Shown: positions 1 to 6,032 of the stretch, piece by piece | How the letters are laid out: each line of letters opens with the position of its first letter | Numbering within the stretch: position 1 is the stretch's first letter | Assembly: GCA_029287555.1 (NCBI GenBank) | Contig: JARFQX010000989.1 | Coordinates: forward strand, 1 to 6,766 | Length of the DNA: 6,766 nucleotides | Reading direction: 5' to 3' | From: Rubripirellula sp. | GTDB lineage: Bacteria; Planctomycetota; Planctomycetia; Pirellulales; Pirellulaceae | Translations under genes and position numbers: made by a program | The notes under the pieces: generated by a model | Databases searched by the model: none | The model's input: only the letters and a program-made list of their open reading frames with translations | What the model was told of the DNA's origin: nothing

Positions 1-211
1 GAGCGAAAGCTTTCAGTCCTTGTCAGCGATTGCGGTCGCCTGTGTCGGGGGCGTCACACCTTGCGGTGCCTGTCGACAATTTCTGATCGATTTTGGCTGC
101 GAAGTCGCTATCCTTCTGGTCAATGTCATCGATGGAGGTTACCGCGAGGTCAAGCTCGCGGATTTGCTTCCCGATGCGTTCGACGCCACCAAGATTCCCG
201 AGCACCCCTGA
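1..211 (+). CDS. cdd: Cytidine deaminase, C-terminal part (5' end outside window)
   Basis: This is the end of a cytidine deaminase, the cytosolic pyrimidine-salvage enzyme that hydrolyses cytidine or deoxycytidine to uridine or deoxyuridine. Reading in the frame that starts at base 2, about 69 residues are visible before the TGA at 209-211. The diagnostic feature is PCGACRQ (codons from about base 59 to 79). Its two cysteines, codons 62-64 and 71-73, are zinc ligands in this family. The stretch after it ends in LADLLPDAF, close to the usual LLP-x-x-F ending of Cdd proteins. The upstream half, with the Cys/His-Ala-Glu motif carrying the catalytic glutamate, lies before the window, so an intact enzyme cannot be proven here. 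The stop codon falls in the first unit of a 14-bp tandem repeat, and the gene converges with transaldolase. A related zinc deaminase is possible but less likely. Confidence 0.9.
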   Translation, partial: SESFQSLSAIAVACVGGVTPCGACRQFLIDFGCEVAILLVNVIDGGYREVKLADLLPDAFDATKIPEHP

Positions 212-274
212 GCAGGTCACGCTGAGCAGGTCACGCTGAGCAGGTCACGCTGAGCGGGCAATGCTGAGCGGGCC
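208..274. repeat. 14-bp tandem repeat array between convergent genes
   Basis: Three perfect head-to-tail copies of CTGAGCAGGTCACG lie at 208-221, 222-235 and 236-249. A degenerate copy (250-263) and a partial copy (264-274) share the CTGAGC start. The array begins on the last codons of cdd, contains its stop, and ends 20 bp before the stop of transaldolase on the other strand. Since 14 is not a multiple of 3, the TGA in each unit, and the TCA read from the other side, occur in all reading frames across the three copies. It is probably a slippage-generated array. No function is known to me. Confidence 0.92.
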
Positions 275-293
275 AAAGATGCCTGGGAGCCGA

Positions 294-1349
294 TCAGGTT
301 GTGGGCGACAGTTCGTAGCGCTTCTGCGAGATCAGCTCCAACAAGGCGCGTTGTGGTTTGACGAATTTGTCAACGCCCTGTTCCATCAGCACGCGGTGCA
401 TCGCATCGACGTCAACCTTCCTGTCAATTTCGTTCTGGATCGACTCGGCAGGCATCTGGTCAACGGTGCGTTCAAAGCGGATATCACTTTGCGCGATCGC
501 TTCGTTAGTCTGCGGAGGATTCGTTTGAATATCGCTCCCGGCGAGCGCTTCGACGTACTTCCACGGAACTTCGCTCGGATCCTTCGTACCCGTACTGGCG
601 AAGATCAATTCCTGCTCGAGCGGAAGCCGCTTGTCGGACCAGAATGATCGGTTGTCTTGCCGGATCCGCTTGGCGTTGAGGATGCCGACCATGCCCTGGG
701 CGTCGGCCGAAAGGTCTACCTCGGACTTGGTATAGACGTCGATCCGAGAGATAAAGATGCTGTAGACACTCTTGAATCCATCCAGGTTGGGTCTCCGCTG
801 GGCTCCCCGCCAAACGGCTTCCCGGGCCTGGGTGTACTGGTCAGGGGTAAAGATCAACGTGACATTGACGGTCACTCCCGCGGCCACCAGTTCCTCAAGC
901 GCAGCGAGCCCGGCCGGCGTGGCCGGAACCTTGATCATCCGATTCGCGTGCCCACTTGCCCATTGCTTGCCTGAATCGATGTAAGCATCGGTGCGCTGAG
1001 CATCGCTGAGCCCAACGTCCGGAGCCTCGAGGATTGGATCGAGTTCAAAGCTGACCCAGCCCGCATTGCCACCTGTTTGCTGATGCACGGGCGTGAACTT
1101 CTTCTGGGCATCAATCACCAATTGATCGGTCAGGGCCCAGGCAACAGCTTCATCGTCGTGTCCGGCGGCAAGCAGCGACTCGATGCTGCGGTCCAAAGCG
1201 CCTTCCTCGACGATTCCGGAAATAATCGCTGGATTGCTCGTCGCACCCACCGCACCCCAGGCAAGATTGCGATCAACTTCCGAAGGCTCGACTGAATCGA
1301 GGTACAACTTGGTTCCCGTTTCGATCAACGAGCGAATGGATCGGGACAT
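294..1349 (-). CDS. tal: Transaldolase
   Basis: Transaldolase of the non-oxidative pentose phosphate pathway, a cytosolic class I aldolase-type TIM barrel. It moves a dihydroxyacetone unit between sedoheptulose 7-phosphate plus glyceraldehyde 3-phosphate and erythrose 4-phosphate plus fructose 6-phosphate. From the chosen start the protein is 351 residues. Visible marks, in order, are TSNPAI near residue 37, the Schiff-base motif RMIKVPAT with the lysine near residue 140, NVTLIF near 162, RIDVYTK near 202, and STGTKDP followed by PWKYVEALAGSDIQTNPP near 252-279. These match the longer bacterial transaldolases rather than the 220-residue TalC type. The start at 1349 is preferred because GGAG at 1362-1359 lies 9 bases upstream and the protein then begins MSRSIRSLIE. 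In-frame ATGs at 1355 and 1406 are alternatives. It lies 95 bp downstream of the methyltransferase on the same strand, so co-transcription is possible but not shown. Confidence 0.95.
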   Translation of the reverse strand: MSRSIRSLIETGTKLYLDSVEPSEVDRNLAWGAVGATSNPAIISGIVEEGALDRSIESLLAAGHDDEAVAWALTDQLVIDAQKKFTPVHQQTGGNAGWVSFELDPILEAPDVGLSDAQRTDAYIDSGKQWASGHANRMIKVPATPAGLAALEELVAAGVTVNVTLIFTPDQYTQAREAVWRGAQRRPNLDGFKSVYSIFISRIDVYTKSEVDLSADAQGMVGILNAKRIRQDNRSFWSDKRLPLEQELIFASTGTKDPSEVPWKYVEALAGSDIQTNPPQTNEAIAQSDIRFERTVDQMPAESIQNEIDRKVDVDAMHRVLMEQGVDKFVKPQRALLELISQKRYELSPTT

Positions 1350-1358
1350 TAACATTAG

Positions 1359-1362
1359 CTCC
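1359..1362 (-). promoter_or_regulatory. Ribosome binding site that decides the transaldolase start
   Basis: Read on the minus strand, GGAG sits 9 bases before the ATG at 1349 and only 3 bases before the ATG at 1355. The longer spacing is normal for bacterial initiation, so the ATG at 1349 is favoured. It is absent from the correct position for the 1406 start. Confidence 0.6.
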
Positions 1363-1444
1363 GTCGGGAGTGGCTTGACAGTTTGCGGACGGAAAGGCGG
1401 CTGCAAAGCCCCTCCTCACAAATCCATCCTACGTTTTGCGTGCG

Positions 1445-2317
1445 TCAACCAGAAGACCGGAGCGTCGTCGCATGCGCGAGATAGCCTCCAGGAATCGTCC
1501 ATCGACGGACAATCTCGGACCCTTCAATCGAGAGGGGCCACAGCGATTCGAGCCTCCACCGAGCCTTTGTTAAATCTGAAAGAAGTTCGCGTTTTGAAAA
1601 GCGATGCATGAACATCTCGGCGATGCCTCGGTAGGCGTAGGTCGCATCGCCGAACTCGCACGTCGAATCGAATCTCGATCGCCACCAGGATCGCACCAGT
1701 TCGCGGCATCCACCCGCCTCACAGAGCGCGGCCCAGCGGTGATGAACATGGACGAGAAGGCTGCCGCCCGGCTTTACCACCCGGGAAACATGATGCAACA
1801 TCTGCTGCCGTTTGGCCCGGCCTTCGATCATCCCAATCGTGCTGAAGAGGCAGACCGCGTGGTCGGCCGAATGATCGGCGAGACAATCCAGTTGGACGAG
1901 GTTGGCTCGGAGCGGTAGCACGCAACCAAAATCGCCAGGCGCATTGCATGCGGTCCATTTGCTCTCCATCACCTCCAACATGGATTGGCTTAGGTCGATG
2001 GCAATGACCTGATAGCCCCGCGTGGCCAGGGGGATCGCCGCGCGGCCACTGCCGCAGCCCAAATCGAGCACCATTTCGCGACGATCCGATCCGGGAAACA
2101 CCCTCGAGAGGATCTCTTGGTCGAGGCGGCATAGCGGAGTATCAGCCACAAACGCGTCATAGTGGTTGGCGATCGACCTCTCGTTGACATAGTCCCAAGT
2201 TCCGGGCGCCACCCCCGGAGGTCTTCGCCAGTGGGGAGCCGGCGGCAGCGCCCGCGATGCCCGCCGGCGCTGCGCACGCGCGTCGGCGTGCGACGGAATC
2301 TTCGGGGGCTGGTTCAC
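1445..2317 (-). CDS. Class I SAM-dependent methyltransferase, substrate unknown
   Basis: A 290-residue protein with a Rossmann-type SAM-binding fold. Motif I is VLDLGCGSGR (83-92). The acidic residue that binds the ribose of SAM is in VIAIDLSQSM (104-113, Asp108). A strand with a following helix is VCLFSTIGMIEG (155-166), and the late motif VVKPGGSLLVHVHHR is at 180-194. The region before the fold is rich in Arg, Pro and Ala (residues 1-37) and is followed by GTWDYVNERSIANHYD, which resembles the entry helix of small-molecule and SAM-dependent methyltransferases. The C-terminal part (200-290), with several Trp, probably caps the substrate site. Nothing identifies the substrate. The start is a GTG; an in-frame TAG lies 24 bases upstream, so it is the first possible start, but no good ribosome binding site precedes it, and a later start is possible. 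It is divergent from the GAPDH gene. Confidence 0.85.
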   Translation of the reverse strand: MNQPPKIPSHADARAQRRRASRALPPAPHWRRPPGVAPGTWDYVNERSIANHYDAFVADTPLCRLDQEILSRVFPGSDRREMVLDLGCGSGRAAIPLATRGYQVIAIDLSQSMLEVMESKWTACNAPGDFGCVLPLRANLVQLDCLADHSADHAVCLFSTIGMIEGRAKRQQMLHHVSRVVKPGGSLLVHVHHRWAALCEAGGCRELVRSWWRSRFDSTCEFGDATYAYRGIAEMFMHRFSKRELLSDLTKARWRLESLWPLSIEGSEIVRRWTIPGGYLAHATTLRSSG

Positions 2318-2333
2318 TTTCGGGTCGCGTTCC

Positions 2334-2339
2334 TATAAT
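2334..2339 (+). promoter_or_regulatory. Possible -10 box (TATAAT) upstream of GAPDH
   Basis: A perfect TATAAT lies in the 200-bp gap between the divergent methyltransferase and GAPDH genes. The -35 region about 17 bases upstream (near 2311-2317, GGTTCAC) is poor, so this may be chance. If used, it would give an untranslated leader of roughly 170 bases before the GAPDH start, containing the hairpin at 2444-2463. Confidence 0.3.
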
Positions 2340-2443
2340 CCGATTCGTTTTGGGCGTGCTTGGGGCGTCCAACCCCTAGCTCGTTGTCGGATGGCCGCTG
2401 GCAGACCTCTCTCTGTGGTCGCTTCTCGGGCGCTTCGACGCCG

Positions 2444-2463
2444 TGCCAGTCATTGTGCTGGCA
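2444..2463. other. Perfect inverted repeat in the GAPDH upstream region
   Basis: TGCCAG (2444-2449) and CTGGCA (2458-2463) are exact reverse complements around an 8-base loop. The element lies 54 bases before the GAPDH start codon. It could be an operator half-site pair for a dimeric regulator or a hairpin in the leader RNA. The sequence alone does not choose between these, and a 6-bp match can occur by chance. Confidence 0.4.
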
Positions 2464-2503
2464 GTATAGGAACACCTGTCAAAACACCCAAACTCGGACA
2501 CTC

Positions 2504-2510
2504 AAGGGAG
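2504..2510 (+). promoter_or_regulatory. Ribosome binding site of GAPDH
   Basis: AAGGGAG ends 7 bases before the ATG at 2518. It is the strongest Shine-Dalgarno match in the window and fits the expected high expression of a glycolytic enzyme. Confidence 0.75.
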
Positions 2511-2517
2511 CCCTGAC

Positions 2518-3510
2518 ATGATCAAGGTCGGCATCAATGGTTTCGGTCGTATCGGCCGCATGGTATTTCGCTGCTCAGTCGATCGACCAGACATCGACGT
2601 GGTCGCAATCAACGACCTCCTCGATGTCGATTATCTCGCCTATATGCTGAAGTACGATTCGGTCCATGGCCGGTTCAAGGGTGATGTCACCACGAAGAAT
2701 GGCAAGATGTTGGTGAACGGAAAGGAAATCCGCGTCACCGCTGAGACCGACCCTTCCAAATTGGCGTGGGGGGATATTGGCGCCGACGTCGTGGTTGAAT
2801 CGACCGGCATTTTCCTGACCGCCGACGGCGCCCAGGGCCATATCGACGCCGGAGCGAAGAAGGTCGTGATGTCGGCCCCTTCCAAGGATGACACGCGGAT
2901 GTTCGTGATGGGCGTCAACGACGACACCTACAACGGCGAGCAGTTTGTTTCCAACGCGTCTTGCACCACCAACTGCTTGGCACCCCTGGCCAAGGTGGTG
3001 CATGACAACTTTGGCATCAAACGAGGCCTGATGACCACCGTGCACGCCGCCACCGCGACGCAAAAGACAGTCGACGGTCCCAGCAAAAAGGATTGGCGTG
3101 GTGGCCGCGGCATTCTGGAAAACATCATTCCTTCGAGCACCGGCGCGGCGAAAGCAGTGGGCAAGGTCATCCCTGACTTGAATGGCAAGTTAACCGGGAT
3201 GGCCTTTCGCGTTCCAACCTCCGATGTTTCGGTCGTCGATTTGACCGTCGAACTCGATAAGGAAGCATCCTACGAGGATATTTGCGCGGCCATGAAGGCC
3301 GCCTCCGAAGGTCCGATGAAGGGAATCCTTGGTTACACCGAAGACAAAGTTGTTGCCACCGACTTCCGCGGCGAAGAGTGCACCTCGGTATTCGACTCTG
3401 GCGCCGGCATTCAACTCGACAAGACCTTCGTCAAGCTGGTCTCCTGGTACGACAATGAATGGGGCTATTCCTGTAAAGTGCTCGACTTGGTCAACAAGAT
3501 TTCGAGCTAG
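2518..3510 (+). CDS. gap: Type I glyceraldehyde-3-phosphate dehydrogenase
   Basis: Cytosolic tetrameric enzyme of glycolysis and gluconeogenesis that converts glyceraldehyde 3-phosphate, NAD+ and phosphate to 1,3-bisphosphoglycerate and NADH. The 330-residue length is normal. The Rossmann NAD-binding domain starts with INGFGRIGR (6-14). Asp33 in INDL sits where NAD-specific enzymes carry an acidic residue, arguing against an NADP-preferring type. The catalytic motif SNASCTTNCLAP (145-156) supplies Cys149. The general base His176 is in TTVHAATATQ (173-182). Substrate-binding residues are seen in PSSTGAAKAVGKV (205-217) and AFRVPTSDVSVVDL (229-242). The C-terminal YDNEWGYS (311-318) is typical. 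The start is fixed by a good ribosome binding site. The gene stands alone, with a terminator after it. It shares a substrate with the transaldolase encoded nearby on the other strand. Confidence 0.98.
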   Translation: MIKVGINGFGRIGRMVFRCSVDRPDIDVVAINDLLDVDYLAYMLKYDSVHGRFKGDVTTKNGKMLVNGKEIRVTAETDPSKLAWGDIGADVVVESTGIFLTADGAQGHIDAGAKKVVMSAPSKDDTRMFVMGVNDDTYNGEQFVSNASCTTNCLAPLAKVVHDNFGIKRGLMTTVHAATATQKTVDGPSKKDWRGGRGILENIIPSSTGAAKAVGKVIPDLNGKLTGMAFRVPTSDVSVVDLTVELDKEASYEDICAAMKAASEGPMKGILGYTEDKVVATDFRGEECTSVFDSGAGIQLDKTFVKLVSWYDNEWGYSCKVLDLVNKISS

Positions 3511-3555
3511 CCCCCCTCGGGCTGGCAATTTCCCGGGTTCGATTTGGCCCCGGGA
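3509..3555 (+). other. Two hairpins directly after the GAPDH stop
   Basis: AGCCC (3509-3513) can pair with GGGCT (3519-3523), overlapping the stop codon. TCCCGGG (3531-3537) can pair with CCCGGGA (3549-3555) across 11 bases. Neither is followed by a T run, so neither is a classical terminator by itself. They may protect the 3' end of the gap mRNA. That role is inference. Confidence 0.5.
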
Positions 3556-3568
3556 TCTTCCAACGAAC

Positions 3569-3601
3569 ACCGCCCGGCGCATGACGTCTTGGGCGGTTTT
3601 T
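3569..3601 (+). terminator. Rho-independent terminator of GAPDH
   Basis: ACCGCCC (3569-3575) pairs perfectly with GGGCGGT (3591-3597) around a 15-base loop, followed by a run of five T (3597-3601). It lies about 60 bases after the GAPDH stop and 70 bases before the PII gene, so it separates the two transcripts. The loop is longer than usual. Confidence 0.8.
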
Positions 3602-3670
3602 CATGAACGCTCGTGGGTCACTTTTCGACGCCCCAGATGCAAGCGGTTGCGATTCGTTAGACTACTGGTC

Positions 3671-3973
3671 ATGAAACAAATCATCGCCGTCGTCCGCCCC
3701 CACCTCGCCGAAGAAGTTCTGACGAGCCTCCGCCGGGCTCCGATTGAAGCGCTCAGCGTCACAGAAGTCAAAGGCTACGGGCGACAAAAGAGCTACCTGG
3801 ACGAGTACCAGGAGACCGAATACTCGCAAGCCTTTGTCCCCAAAGTCGAAATTGCCCTTTGGGTCGACGATTCGCGTTGCGATGAGATCCTGCAAAAGAT
3901 TACGGGAGTGGCCCGCAGCGGACGTATTGGCGACGGCAAGATATTTGTCTTGCCGGTCGCGGAGTATCTCTGA
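3671..3973 (+). CDS. PII-family signalling protein, short form without C-loop
   Basis: A 100-residue member of the PII (GlnB/GlnK) family, trimeric sensors of 2-oxoglutarate and ATP/ADP that control nitrogen enzymes and ammonium channels. It opens MKQIIAVVRP. The T-loop region is EVKGYGRQKSYLDEYQETEY (32-51), with Tyr51 at the place that is uridylylated in enterobacterial GlnB. FVPKVEIALWV (55-65) is the conserved strand after the loop. The B-loop, ARSGRIGDGKIFVLPV (81-96), is well kept and binds nucleotide phosphates, including Lys90. The protein then ends at AEYL, whereas GlnB (112 residues) continues with RIRTGE, whose arginines contact ATP. Neither amtB nor glnA adjoins it. No Shine-Dalgarno sequence precedes the ATG; TAGACT at 3658-3663 would suit a leaderless transcript, though no -35 supports it. 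Upstream in-frame codons run back through the terminator and are rejected as start. Confidence 0.9.
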   Translation: MKQIIAVVRPHLAEEVLTSLRRAPIEALSVTEVKGYGRQKSYLDEYQETEYSQAFVPKVEIALWVDDSRCDEILQKITGVARSGRIGDGKIFVLPVAEYL

Positions 3974-4020
3974 TCCGTCGTGACCAAGAAACAAGCCGCG
4001 GCGCCGTTAGCTCGGCAGTC

Positions 4021-4746
4021 TTACGCCGACGGTTTCGCCAGGCGCCGTTTCCTGTAACGACGCCGCGCGATCAACAACCCTCCTAGCCCTAAGAATGCGA
4101 GGCTTGAAGGTTCAGGAACCGCGACGCCCTGGATTTGAGAAAATGGGATCGCGTCCGAATTCGCATCGATGAATCCGTCGGAAGGCTGAACCAAGGCGAG
4201 CAGCACATCCGGATTCGCGTCGAGAACGGACGAAATGGTTCCCGAGGTTGTCGCGGTCAGATTGAAGTCAAGAATCTGAACGTTCGTTCCAGGCCCCACC
4301 CCCCCAGTCGAAGCTCCGGCGGCCACATTGTAAAAAGCGCCCGTATTGTTGAAGAAGATGGGAACGCCGGGATTCGAGATCGGCCCCTCGGTGTCGGTTG
4401 ATCCCGTCTGGTCGCCCAGCGTCGAGAAGTTGCTCGGCGGATTTGCCAGGCGATTCACATTGATGTTGTCAAACGGCGGTTGAGGATTCGTGATAACGAA
4501 AGTATCGGGTCCGAGATCCAGCTTATCCGAGTCGAAAATGATGGTCATGGAATAGGCCCCCAGTCCCGTGACCGAGGTTTCCGTGATTTCCAAATTGACC
4601 GCTGCTTCAATCGTTTCCCCAGCAGTAACGTCGATCGTACTCTGAAGGCCTGCGGCCGACCTGTCCAAGTCAATGGAAAGGACGATGTCGCCAAAGCAAT
4701 TCGAAGCCCCAAACAAAATCACGGGGATCCACAGATAAGAGCGCAT
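4021..4746 (-). CDS. Secreted PEP-CTERM sorting domain protein
   Basis: A 241-residue exported protein. Residues 1-19 form a short signal peptide (MRS, then a hydrophobic YLWIPVILFGAS stretch), with cleavage likely around 18-22. The body (20-205) is acidic, rich in Thr, Asn, Asp and Gly, and predicted mainly beta. The stretch GETIEAAVNLEIT followed by GLGAYSMTIIFDSDKL (43-75) resembles the start of cohesin-like beta-sandwich domains, but this is a guess from pattern. The C-terminus is a textbook PEP-CTERM tail: VPEPSS (210-215), a hydrophobic segment LAFLGLGGLLIA (216-227) and an Arg-rich end. In exosortase-bearing bacteria this tail directs proteins to the envelope, where it is cut. The exosortase is not in the window. 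The ATG at 4744-4746 has no clear ribosome binding site. It is divergent from the 161-residue unknown, and its function beyond export is unknown. Confidence 0.88.
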   Translation of the reverse strand: MRSYLWIPVILFGASNCFGDIVLSIDLDRSAAGLQSTIDVTAGETIEAAVNLEITETSVTGLGAYSMTIIFDSDKLDLGPDTFVITNPQPPFDNINVNRLANPPSNFSTLGDQTGSTDTEGPISNPGVPIFFNNTGAFYNVAAGASTGGVGPGTNVQILDFNLTATTSGTISSVLDANPDVLLALVQPSDGFIDANSDAIPFSQIQGVAVPEPSSLAFLGLGGLLIARRRYRKRRLAKPSA

Positions 4747-4854
4747 GCTTAGAATCCAATTCAGAAAAGTTGTCGAAGCAAAGTATATGTGGCGGATTTC
4801 ACTGACGCCGCGTTGACTTGAGAAAATGCAGGTAATTCAACGCCCAGACCCCTC

Positions 4855-5340
4855 ATGCAGTGGCCTCAACTCCCCGACTACGGATGTATCCTTCGCTGGC
4901 CCGAGGATGGCCAGGGCTTCATCCATCCGGACGACGTCCCAGTCGCGACCCGCTGCATCCCGAGCGCAAGAGTCCTTCGCCGGGAATACTTCGACGGCGT
5001 TTACTATCACTACCGCTACGGATCGGTGCGTTTTCGGCTGCGTCCTACGATGTGGCTAAAAGTCAAAAGCGATGGAATCGATATCGGTGATCTGGTCGAA
5101 ACAACCGGTATCGGCATGGAACGGGAACTGTTTGTTGCCCAGGTCTGGGGAATGTATTTCGTGTCTCGCAAGGGATGCATTCTGTACCGCCTTCGCCGCG
5201 CCGACACGAAGGTGCCGCAACTCTACTCCGCCGACCAACTCCGCTTGTTGAGCGACAAAACGTCGCTTCGCCCTGGTGACACCAACCATCCCGCGCCGAA
5301 GTGGTCCGGGACTTCCGAAGGCTCGTTGGAATTGGAGTGA
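4855..5340 (+). CDS. Conserved-looking hypothetical protein, 161 residues
   Basis: I do not recognise a named family with confidence. The protein starts MQWPQLPDYGCILRWPEDGQ, then FIHPDD (22-27), a basic turn RVLRREYFDGVYYHYRYG (39-56), RLRPTMWLKV (61-70), DIGDLVET (76-83) and a short beta-rich part ending YFVSRKGCILYRL (101-113). The tail (135-161) is polar and probably flexible. It has no signal peptide or membrane segment, so it is likely cytosolic. The aromatic, alternating composition suggests a small beta-barrel or SH3-like fold, and DIGDLVE resembles the loop of such domains. It brings to mind short proteins of unknown function from planctomycete genomes. The start is the first ATG after an in-frame TGA near 4820. 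No Shine-Dalgarno is visible. It is divergent from the PEP-CTERM gene and converges with the cyclotransferase-like gene at a 47-bp gap. Coding is supported by length and by its residue pattern. Confidence 0.75.
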   Translation: MQWPQLPDYGCILRWPEDGQGFIHPDDVPVATRCIPSARVLRREYFDGVYYHYRYGSVRFRLRPTMWLKVKSDGIDIGDLVETTGIGMERELFVAQVWGMYFVSRKGCILYRLRRADTKVPQLYSADQLRLLSDKTSLRPGDTNHPAPKWSGTSEGSLELE

Positions 5341-5387
5341 TGCCCCGATCGGATCGCGTGGGCCGTCTCGGCTCAGCACGGTTCGAC

Positions 5388-5825
5388 TCAGTCTGGCGAC
5401 GCTTCGGGCCAAGCAACTTCGGCCCCTTGCGGCTCGATGCGATGGAAGCCGTCACCGAGAGGGTCGGTCGCGTAGTGGTATGTGTAGGCGGGCCCCACAA
5501 ACGCCGAGCGGGCATCGCGTACATCGACCACGACACGGCAGTAAAGGTCTGGCTGTCCCAGTTGATTGGTTCCTTCGATCTCATCCAGGACCGCCAAGAC
5601 CTCGGGCATGGCCTCAGCGGGAAACCGCCATCGTTCGCCGCGTACCCGATCTGCTCCGGCTTTCATGGCGGGATAATCGGAACGTCCGTAGAGCCGCCCC
5701 CAAACCCAAGCCTCTTCGATGGCGATCGGCTCGCGTGGCCACATTGCCTCGCGGCACTGCCCACGCTTGAGCGTCCCATAAACAAAAATGGCATCAATCG
5801 AAATCGCCGTATCTTCAACACCCAT
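5388..5825 (-). CDS. Gamma-glutamylcyclotransferase-like (AIG2/GGCT fold) protein
   Basis: A 145-residue cytosolic protein of the gamma-glutamylcyclotransferase/AIG2-like superfamily. Members release 5-oxoproline from gamma-glutamyl amines or amino acids; the exact substrate varies and cannot be read from sequence. The diagnostic nucleating motif FVYGTLKRGQ is at residues 14-23, where YGTL forms the substrate-binding loop. The acidic motif LDEIEG (80-85) carries the candidate catalytic glutamate. Other typical parts are WGRLYGRSDYPAM (42-54) and a tyrosine-rich strand AYTYHY (113-118). The length fits the single-domain family. The ATG at 5825 is preceded by GAGG five bases upstream, which supports this start. 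Its neighbours on both sides run on the other strand, so it is probably transcribed alone. No glutathione-metabolism gene lies nearby. It could also be a non-catalytic family member. Confidence 0.9.
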   Translation of the reverse strand: MGVEDTAISIDAIFVYGTLKRGQCREAMWPREPIAIEEAWVWGRLYGRSDYPAMKAGADRVRGERWRFPAEAMPEVLAVLDEIEGTNQLGQPDLYCRVVVDVRDARSAFVGPAYTYHYATDPLGDGFHRIEPQGAEVAWPEASPD

Positions 5826-5955
5826 CGTGACCTCGAATCTCCAATCGCCATCTCACCGCGTAACCGGGACCGAGAGCCGATCCAAAGGCGAATCGAGATG
5901 GGCGGCCTATCTTGGTGACTGCCCCACCGTGTCCGAGGTCGCCCAGTTTTTCTTC

Positions 5956-5977
5956 ACCCTCCATTTTCAAGGAGGGT
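5956..5977. repeat. Perfect hairpin, possible dispersed intergenic element
   Basis: ACCCTCC (5956-5962) and GGAGGGT (5971-5977) are exact reverse complements around an 8-base A/T-rich loop. No T run follows on either strand, so it is not a standard terminator. The block continues into a GAGCGAGGGGAGG run and CCCTCTCGC motifs that can pair with it imperfectly. This resembles short palindromic intergenic repeats found in many copies in some planctomycete genomes, but only one copy is visible here. Confidence 0.6.
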
Positions 5978-6004
5978 CGCGCCTGAGCGAGGGGAGGTTT
6001 CACT

Positions 6005-6032
6005 CAGTCGCCCTCTCGCAGTCGCCCTCTCG
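6005..6032. repeat. 14-bp perfect tandem duplication
   Basis: CAGTCGCCCTCTCG occurs twice head to tail at 6005-6018 and 6019-6032, followed by CTGACGCTCG, which shares a few positions. The unit is the same length as the array at 208-274 but is unrelated in sequence. Confidence 0.85.

Noticed and set aside
208..274. CRISPR array
   Set aside because: The units are 14 bp and directly adjacent with no spacers, and no cas gene is present.
294..2317. Sugar-phosphate operon of methyltransferase, transaldolase and GAPDH
   Set aside because: GAPDH is on the opposite strand, and the methyltransferase has no visible link to sugar metabolism. Only the two minus-strand genes could be co-transcribed.
2575..3063. 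Minus-strand open frame of 162 codons inside GAPDH
   Set aside because: It is antisense to conserved GAPDH codons, has a His/Gly/Val-rich composition typical of a shadow frame, and shows no motif.
3329..3670. N-terminal extension of the PII frame
   Set aside because: It overlaps the GAPDH gene and runs through its terminator. PII proteins begin with M-K-x-I, which matches the ATG at 3671.
3995..4007. GCCGCGGC and overlapping palindromes between the PII and PEP-CTERM genes as a two-way terminator
   Set aside because: The palindromes have almost no loop and are not followed by a T run on either strand.
4782..4787. TATACT on the minus strand as promoter of the PEP-CTERM gene
   Set aside because: No -35-like hexamer is found at a suitable distance, so the match is not better than chance in this A+T-richer gap.
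5063..5584. Minus-strand open frame of 173 codons
   Set aside because: It crosses the ends of two convergent genes, is rich in Arg, Ser, Thr and Pro like a shadow frame, and shows no domain.
5301..5918. Long plus-strand open frame of 205 codons
   Set aside because: It lies almost wholly antisense to the cyclotransferase-like gene, which has clear family motifs and a ribosome binding site. Its translation shows no recognisable motif.
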